A stretch of 25,142 nucleotides of DNA, taken from CAZJNX01 sp964547415. GTDB lineage: Bacteria; Pseudomonadota; Alphaproteobacteria; Rhizobiales; Amorphaceae. The stretch is taken from the NCBI GenBank assembly GCA_964547415.1, contig CAZJNX010000043.1, positions 1 through 25,142 of the forward strand, written 5' to 3'. The translations under genes were made by a program, and so were the position numbers. This document shows positions 22,901-25,142 of the stretch, piece by piece (positions within the stretch are counted from its first letter, which is position 1; every line of letters begins with the position of its first letter). The notes below the pieces were generated by a model. That model ran no database searches, was not told the DNA's origin, and was given only the letters and a program-made list of their open reading frames with translations.

Positions 22901-25142
22901 GTCGGCGATGTCCCGGCCGGTCTCGCCGCCGGTCAGGGTGAAGGCGGTTCCTGCGTCGCCGTCGACGTTCACGGCTCCGCCCACGGCCTGGATCGCGCCT
23001 TCGGCGGCGTTGCGCTCAATCGTGCCGCCCTCGATCGTCACCGACTCCGCGTTGAGGAACAGGGCGCCGCCGCCGTAGGCGCCTCCCGCCCCCGCGTTCT
23101 CTTCCGGCAACCGGTCGCTGGCGATGTTGGCCACAAGCTCCGTGCCGGTGAGGACGACCCTCGCCCCCTCGCCGCCGTAGAGGCCGCCGCCGCCGGCGAT
23201 CGCCCCTTCCAGCAGCGCCTCCGCCCGGTTCCCCTCGATGCGGGTGGCGTCCACGGTGAAATCGGCGGGGCCGGATGCGTAAAGGCCGCCGCCGAAGGCT
23301 TCCTCCGCCGCCGACGCCCGGTTGGCGCGGATCGCCCCGTCGTTTCCGCCCGTGACGGACAGCGATCCGCCGGTGAGGCCGGCGCCGATGCCGCCGCCGC
23401 GCGCCGTCTCCAACCCGCTGGCCAGGTTGCCCTCGACCGGCGTGTTCTCGACGACGAAGGTGCCGGAGCCTTCCAGCGAGATGCCGCCGCCGAGAGCGTT
23501 GAAGGCGAGGGCCTCGTTGTCCGTCACGCTCGTCCCGTCGATGGTGACGTCGCCGCCGTTCGCCAGCACCGAGATGCCGCCGCCCGCGGCGAAGTCCACG
23601 GCGGCCGCCCCGTTGTCCTCGACGCGGCCGCCGGTGATCGTGAGGGCGCTCCCCTCGACGAGATCGGCGGCGAGTCCGCCGCCCGCGGCGAAGGTATCTC
23701 CAACGGCGCTGTTCTGGATCACGTCGGTGTCGACGAGGGTGAGGCTGCCCGGCTCGAGGGTGCCGGGCTCCTCGAAGAAGCGGATGCCGCCGCCGAGCCC
23801 GCCGACGCCGGAGGCCGAGTTGCCCGCCGCGTTGTCCGTGACGGTGCTGCCCTCGAGGGTGAGCGAGCCGCCGAGGCCCAGCCAGATGCCGCCGCCGTCC
23901 TCCGTGGCCGTGTTGCCGGTCACGACGACGTTCCGCGCCGTGTGCTCGCCGGTCGTCAGGAACAGCCCGCCGCCGTCGGTCGCCGCACTGTCCGCGATCA
24001 CGACGTCTTCGAGGGCGATGTCCCCGAAGCTGCCGGCGAGGGCACCGCCGTTGAAGTCGGCAGGGGCGGCGCCGCGCTCGAGGGCGAGCCCGGAAAGGGT
24101 GAGGTCGACCCCGGTGGAGAAGAGGATGCGGGTGGCGTCGCTGCCGTCGAGGGTGACGCCGCCGGACAGCGTGCCGTCGGCAACCGTGCCGCCGCCGTCG
24201 ATCTCGAGCGGGCCGTCGAGGTCCTCGACGCGGAGCTCGGTCGGGGTCTCGCCGTCCCCGAGGGTCCCGTCGCCGTCGGCGTTGCCGAGCACGATCTCCT
24301 CGATGCCGTCCGCGAACGTGATCCTGTCGGTCGCGCCCGCCTCGCCGAGGACGGCGGCGTAGCCGATCGCCTCGCGCAGGGAGATCACGCCGTCGAAGGA
24401 ATTCACCACGTCCGCCTCGGTGGTGACGACGAGGCCCGGCGCCTCGGGCTCGATATCGAGGTCGATGGTGACGGTGGCCGTCGCGGTGAACACGCCGTCG
24501 CTCACCGTGTAGGTGAACGTCTCGGTCGCCTCGAAGGCGTCTTCGGTGACGAGGCCGGGGGCCGTCGGGTCGAAGACGTAGGAGAGGCTGCCGTCGGCGG
24601 CGACGGTGAGCGAGCCGAAGGCGAGCTCGGTCACCGCCGGCGCGTCCTCCGCCACCGCGATCTCGTCATCGTCCACGGTGATCGCGGACACGACGATAGG
24701 GTTGGGCGAGACGTCGTTGTCGAGGACGTTGCCCGCGAGCGATGCCTCGTCCGCCGGATCGAGGATCGGTGCCCGGGCGGCGAGGGGGAAGGCGTCGTCC
24801 CCCGGCTCGGGCGCCACGCGCACGACGCGCACGAACACGGACCCCTCGGTCTCGCCGCCGCGGTCGTCCGAGACGGTGTAGGAGAAGGTGGTGGCGCCGT
24901 CGAAGCCAGGGGAGGGCGTGAAGGTCACCTGCCCGCCGACGAGGCTCACGCTGCCGTTCGCCGCGTCCTCGACCGCCGTCACCGCCAGCTGGTCGCCGTC
25001 GAGGTCGAAGTCGTTGGCGAGCAGGATGGCCGAGATGTCGCGCAGCGGCGTGTTCTGTTCGGTCGAGAGGGCATCGGTCCGGGCGACCGGGGCGTTGTTC
25101 CGTCCGTCGAGGAAGACCGTCCGGTCGGCGAAGACGGCTTCC
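13979..25142 (-). CDS. Giant multi-module parallel beta-helix protein with CSLREA/choice-of-anchor-Q type repeats (5' end outside window)
   Basis: One open frame runs from the right window edge to a TAA at 13979-13981, so at least 3,720 residues are visible and the N-terminus is missing. Visible layout: two Ig/cadherin-like domains (residues 1-230), then seven modules of 778, 387, 561, 375, 428, 475 and 486 residues. Each module opens with a [T/V]VTT..DVVD..DG.[IV]SLREA block, holds many short glycine-rich rungs of the type T(V/I)xGNxAxxGGG(I/L/V)(Y/F), and closes with NPALDR, then D(I/L/V/A)GA(F/Y)E(L/V). This is the pattern of right-handed parallel beta-helix (pectate-lyase-like) proteins annotated as CSLREA or choice-of-anchor Q. 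The chain is very acidic, with no cysteine and four lysines by my count. It ends two residues after the last GAFE (LQ), with no visible anchor, autotransporter barrel or RTX tail. A secreted or surface adhesin or matrix protein is likely (inference). No enzymatic residues could be recognised. Confidence 0.9.
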   Translation of the reverse strand, partial: EAVFADRTVFLDGRNNAPVARTDALSTEQNTPLRDISAILLANDFDLDGDQLAVTAVEDAANGSVSLVGGQVTFTPSPGFDGATTFSYTVSDDRGGETEGSVFVRVVRVAPEPGDDAFPLAARAPILDPADEASLAGNVLDNDVSPNPIVVSAITVDDDEIAVAEDAPAVTELAFGSLTVAADGSLSYVFDPTAPGLVTEDAFEATETFTYTVSDGVFTATATVTIDLDIEPEAPGLVVTTEADVVNSFDGVISLREAIGYAAVLGEAGATDRITFADGIEEIVLGNADGDGTLGDGETPTELRVEDLDGPLEIDGGGTVADGTLSGGVTLDGSDATRILFSTGVDLTLSGLALERGAAPADFNGGALAGSFGDIALEDVVIADSAATDGGGLFLTTGEHTARNVVVTGNTATEDGGGIWLGLGGSLTLEGSTVTDNAAGNSASGVGGLGGGIRFFEEPGTLEPGSLTLVDTDVIQNSAVGDTFAAGGGLAADLVEGSALTITGGRVEDNGAAAVDFAAGGGISVLANGGDVTIDGTSVTDNEALAFNALGGGISLEGSGTFVVENTPVEGNLASGLETARGGGIGAGLTGGSLSVTGGNDGAIRANRASAAEEAFGGGLYASGPADFTVDATRIEGNRAEALLEGAIAGGGGLYGGEGARVVLTGTELVANIASDRLPEENAGAGGAYGGGALFLNAESVTIEGGTIERNAAEGAIQAVGGAVNVDGDAGTAFTLTGGETGRDIADNRAIAGSTGQVVGGTLSVNTRGPVTIEDVNILGSAAVGDGVAGGAVAVSALGDEQAVLRNVTVDGTDVAVGATGFSGASVFVRNALLENVTVVRTNVDVDGQAQNVTGAITADGGQGENTLVNVTVAENTISGDPALGVDGVGTLVASIVTAGSDQLAVGEAIVRNGPNIVGLGSIDVSDEDIVAPDLGTVFALDAEGNLVLDDGEPIQVVPLAPVFDNPALDRAAVGPDAGTAADANGNEATAVVAGREATPRDLGAFELIPETPSTVVTTLEDTVDLIDGEISLREAIVYARLPDQDSTVTFDLDEEEQADGVITLGADGELVIGATLAIDAAGTSNGITIDADADGDGDPDTFGDIGDARRVIRVEGDGTVATLTGLTLTGGRTDADGADGAGGGLLGEAGTTVNLVDTVVRDNATEGNAANGGGVALFGDGTFTDVAIIGNAVPSSAFDIPTADGGGIFTSGGTLTTVNATVADNTALNGGGILIKAGTATLESSTVSGNVANGGVGGVFLDAGTLTVSNTIVLGNVEAAAEGANNEIAARPGTTLEVVNALTGAAPGVTAEGVFAATREIFAGPNTALAGVLDETGAIPTIPLRAAVDNPAIDGAVPTNLTPDVDARGVPVVDQPTVPNAEGGDGRDIGAYEVNEAFEEPSTEVTTTEDVVDATDGEVSLREALLYARFIEGDLDVNRLVEITFADDLFGTDQEPVTLLLNETLAFDGGDYPGDPFVRIVGEGRVTLSGGEDARILDVVSGTLQIGGLTFTDGFTTGNGGAIHVGSDATLQLGNTTIRDSEALGNGGGLYGAPGSDVRLADYGGSYGDGGVSFVDNSAGGDGGGMRLDAPESVNVQDSSFQGNEAVGDGGGLSFVQGSSDFPLFLERTTFEGNQADNGGGAHLETPVGLPPEVQAGNELPPLITDLRFIDNVAADLGGGLYYVAGGINDAPVDDTVFENNLAATSGGGLAVVADDAAGDGAVRFERITLTDNTAIDSPGGGLWVGADTSVVVETSAFLGNRADMDAGGAIAIAGEASVTNVTIAGNTASRGGGIFVDNGSAVIDSTTITGNQAEEGGGIFTTVSPALAELSRSIVLGNTGFELIGIFTETGPNIVGGAEGPLPETVFAEIDGDTGGGRVDPGEVDLENGVLTLPSVPLAPFVGNPALDRADPNPDLATDGRFGGFPADLQFPRAVDLPNVENGEGIQDLGAFELAEAFEDPSTFVTTTEDVVDPTDGEISLREAIAYAATLEADTVGFALAEDDPDGPEVISLGADGALVIDRTLTIDGSAVQGGLVVDANADGDGIWTTAPPVGANPQDARRAFIVEAGDTTATFQDLTVTGGFVTGDDRGGNGGGIFGGEGTEVILERVTVADNAVTPNGAGGGGVYGDRVTLRDSTVAGNRADGENASGGGVNARAAVLDNATVANNVAASAGGVFARESAEVINSTVTGNEADLDAAGGLAGGNGENALTVRSSIVLGNAGDTESPDIDFDGTETIENSLTFGDAAPGDVFATTDLTTRGGRLSDNGGPVPTVALLADAANPALDQAGPGTGRSDARGEGAFDIPFIANPEDNEDGRDIGAYELQEDDAPEAPSLAVTTLLDVVDPTDGEISLREAVEVYARLIDGNGPDTVTFADDLEGTIRLSRTITLDGDVDPDGLTVDGDGRITVSGDANGDDLTTVIDLDGDGEGDVTVTDAAANQNADDNVRPFIFDGGPVVLEDLTVTGGRTDETGGGLDVRPGAALTVTGGVIAGNTAAIGGGVAVPDGAALTLTGGVIAGNTAVVGGGLIANKAALTVTGGVIAGNIAEVSGGGVYVLDGTFTIEDGLIANNVAIRGSGLFVEDTVAPAEVVQTSIVGNTASETGGGIYVDDDAQITLARATVTGNSAQDTGGIYLEGAPQSGWIEGSLLVGNANGDLNTSANTNLDEASLVGGDAAAVFAEINQATGGGALADNGGPVPTVALLPSLSNPALDRAPAASDVANDARGPGFDRNVDLLDIGGPGIRDAGAFELQNAPEAPSLAVTTLRDVVDPADGLISLREAVEVYAPLIDDVDGRDTVTFADGLEGTILFGDMDGDGSADENPGAIDAAGPIEIVGPGSEPGERITLDADGASRVFIFADDATVRQLDLTNGASDGDGGAVRHETGTLTLESVSVTDSMSGGNGGGILSDGTVDLVGSVISRNTAEGNGGGLQASTVRVSDSEITGNETSSTGAGGGISAINAEVRDSVLSDNVAAGRGGALNAVTVDVFDSEITDNHAEFFEGAIQSTGSLTLERSLLDGNSAASDLGAIGAVDAKIRSTTIANTTVGDGDGATVSVIGTLTMDQVTMVGNAAGNAPLITGTTSNEIRIDRSTIAGNDAADLVDGDATRVIAESILQQSGSLPESITFESTNIVDEGAGGENREAAPLAEVLVTEEDAGLDVPLLAANGGPVPTVALLSSAQNPALDRLAEAGDADARGDGFSRNVDLDTVQNRGGPRDVGAFELQAENAPPAPDLTIVVNTPDDVINDDEFTSLREAIEVELPDAAPGTVITFDPDVFDGPKTIRLADQTGDAIPDQIRQESEDFGTLHLRGLVDEDGAPTITVEGADITRILSVGGDTTIENLILTRGRADDVATINGGAIAHFGEGTLALRNVTLTENAAGTNSTAGDGGAVWSFGNVELEGATLTDNAATGGSGGAVYANGTVTVDGGSVLSRNTADSAGGAVYGDQGVIVAGGSTLSNNEAAFGGAVYGTGPVTVEGQSTLSDNTAGGQGGAIRALDRLTITDSTISGNSAFEGGAIYFDGAIANLVQATIANNEITNGGDGPGVFGSSSDFAVLGAFRSTITGNRGDGESVSSPLYGFFVVIEDTIILGNSADGIDSRNDERADGLNIVGIGNDNDPADSVIEAGSITDVFFDADGDGRPDLTNNGGPLETVALVLSPDNPALDVLQARDDVAFDTRGTPFDRNVDLFNVDNDQFLLRDIGAFELQ
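13982..15439 (-). repeat. Module 7 (last) of the giant protein
   Basis: 486 residues. The opening is the most divergent (VVNTPDDVINDDEFTSLREA). The middle (about 14620-14960) is a run of rungs with GGA(I/V)Y and (S/D)NN/N(E/T)A, reminiscent of the GGA(I/V/L)...FxxN repeats of chlamydial Pmp proteins. Near the end DADGDGRPD has the spacing of a calcium-binding EF-type loop. It ends in RDIGAFELQ and stop. Confidence 0.8.
15440..16864 (-). repeat. Module 6 of the giant protein
   Basis: 475 residues opening PEAPSLAVTTLRDVVDPADG..SLREA, almost the same as module 5. It has an Asp-rich loop DMDGDGSADE after the first strands, beta-helix rungs with more Ser/Thr and fewer GGG triplets than other modules, and ends NPALDR...FSRNVDL...RDVGAFELQ. 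It holds one of the four lysines. Confidence 0.8.
16865..18148 (-). repeat. Module 5 of the giant protein
   Basis: 428 residues. It contains three consecutive near-identical rungs (LTVTGGVIAGNTA..GGG type, DNA 17489-17690). Asp-rich segments DVDPDG, DGDG and DLDGDGEGD lie before the helix. It ends FDRNVDLLDIGGPGIRDAGAFELQ. Its first 55 or so codons are nearly identical in DNA to those of module 6. Confidence 0.8.
17489..17690 (-). repeat. Nested DNA repeat, period 75-78 bp, in module 5
   Basis: The string gttgcccgcgatcacgccgc starts at 17489, 17564 and 17642, followed each time by a similar cggtsascgtcagygccgc. Each copy encodes one 25-26-residue beta-helix rung (LTGGVIAGNTA). Near identity at silent sites shows recent tandem duplication of single rungs. 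Confidence 0.85.
18149..19273 (-). repeat. Module 4 of the giant protein
   Basis: 375 residues, the shortest module. It opens FEDPSTFVTTTEDVVDPTDG..SLREA, close to module 3. It has the Asp-rich loop DANADGDG before the rungs and ends DNEDGRDIGAYELQ. Several rungs carry asparagine at the corner (VAGNRA, VANNVA, VTGNEA), as expected for an Asn ladder. Confidence 0.8.
19274..20956 (-). repeat. Module 3 of the giant protein
   Basis: 561 residues opening FEEPSTEVTTTEDVVDATDG. It has about 20 rungs, many with GDGGGM, GNGGGL and LGGGLYY. It contains the extra aromatic insert ADYGGSYGDGGVSF. The end departs from the others (FPRAVDLPNVENGEGIQDLGAFEL) and it lacks the DNGGPVPTVALL segment that modules 4-6 share. 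Confidence 0.8.
20957..22117 (-). repeat. Module 2 of the giant protein
   Basis: 387 residues opening PSTVVTTLEDTVDLIDG..SLREA. The loop DADADGDGDPD has perfect calcium-loop spacing. It has few rungs and a long C-terminal cap (GPNTALAGVLDETGAIPTIP), ending GRDIGAYEV. Confidence 0.8.
22118..24451 (-). repeat. Module 1 of the giant protein
   Basis: 778 residues, about twice the size of most others and probably the longest continuous helix of the protein. It opens PEAPGLVVTTEADVVNSFDG..SLREA, carries GNADGDGTLGDGE and ends RDLGAFEL. Rungs near 23000-23900 are longer, with Ala-rich turns. I found no lysine in it. Confidence 0.8.
24452..25142 (-). other. Two Ig/cadherin-like domains at the visible N-terminal end of the giant protein
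   Basis: Domain A (about 24821-25141) shows NNAPVARTDALSTEQNT, LLANDFDLDGDQLAV, FTPSPGFDGATTFSYTVSDD, the classic pattern of bacterial cadherin-like (tandem-95/Big_9) domains with the DxDGD calcium site. Domain B (24452-24820) is a variant with NVLDNDVSPNP, LTVAADGSLSYVFDP and ETFTYTVSDGVFTATATVTI, like VCBS repeats. Residues before NNAP look like the end of a further upstream domain, so more probably exist outside the window. Confidence 0.8.

Overview
The window is very GC-rich DNA (about 70% by eye), tightly packed with genes. It looks like the chromosome of a free-living alphaproteobacterium, perhaps a marine or salt-tolerant member of Hyphomicrobiales or Rhodobacterales. The clues are an alphaproteobacterial type of chemoreceptor, a TakP-like TRAP transporter, a FutA-like iron-binding protein and a very acidic giant surface protein. 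I cannot name the genus. I saw no tRNA, rRNA, CRISPR array or insertion sequence, and no gene-free stretch longer than about 250 bp.

Left part (1-8240): a chemoreceptor (219-2303, minus), an orphan periplasmic ferric-iron-binding protein with a clear promoter and terminator (2496-3524, minus), an ArgE-type deacetylase (3683-4861, minus) divergent from an EutB/threonine-dehydratase-like PLP enzyme (5039-6070, plus), and NAD-dependent DNA ligase LigA (6117-8240, minus).

Middle (8337-13900): a complete TRAP transporter (dctM, dctQ, dctP) lies next to an FMN-dependent L-lactate/alpha-hydroxyacid dehydrogenase (11799-13010), all on the minus strand. The binding-protein type and the neighbour suggest uptake and oxidation of 2-hydroxy or 2-oxo acids. 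The dehydrogenase and the transporter are separated by a 250-bp region rich in perfect hairpins, so they may be separate transcripts. Ribosome-assembly GTPase EngB (13199-13900, plus) is divergent from the dehydrogenase.

Right part (13979 to the window end, minus): nearly half the window is one uninterrupted frame running off the right edge. At least 3,720 residues are visible. It starts (in the visible part) with two Ig/cadherin-like domains and continues with seven modules. Each module opens with a 'SLREA' segment, continues as a glycine-rich right-handed parallel beta-helix, and closes with a 'D[ILVA]GA[FY]EL' choice-of-anchor-Q-type end. The chain has no cysteine and only four lysines that I can find, and it ends right after the last module. 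This presumed giant secreted or surface protein is the most unusual object here. Its N-terminus, and so its route of export, lies outside the window.
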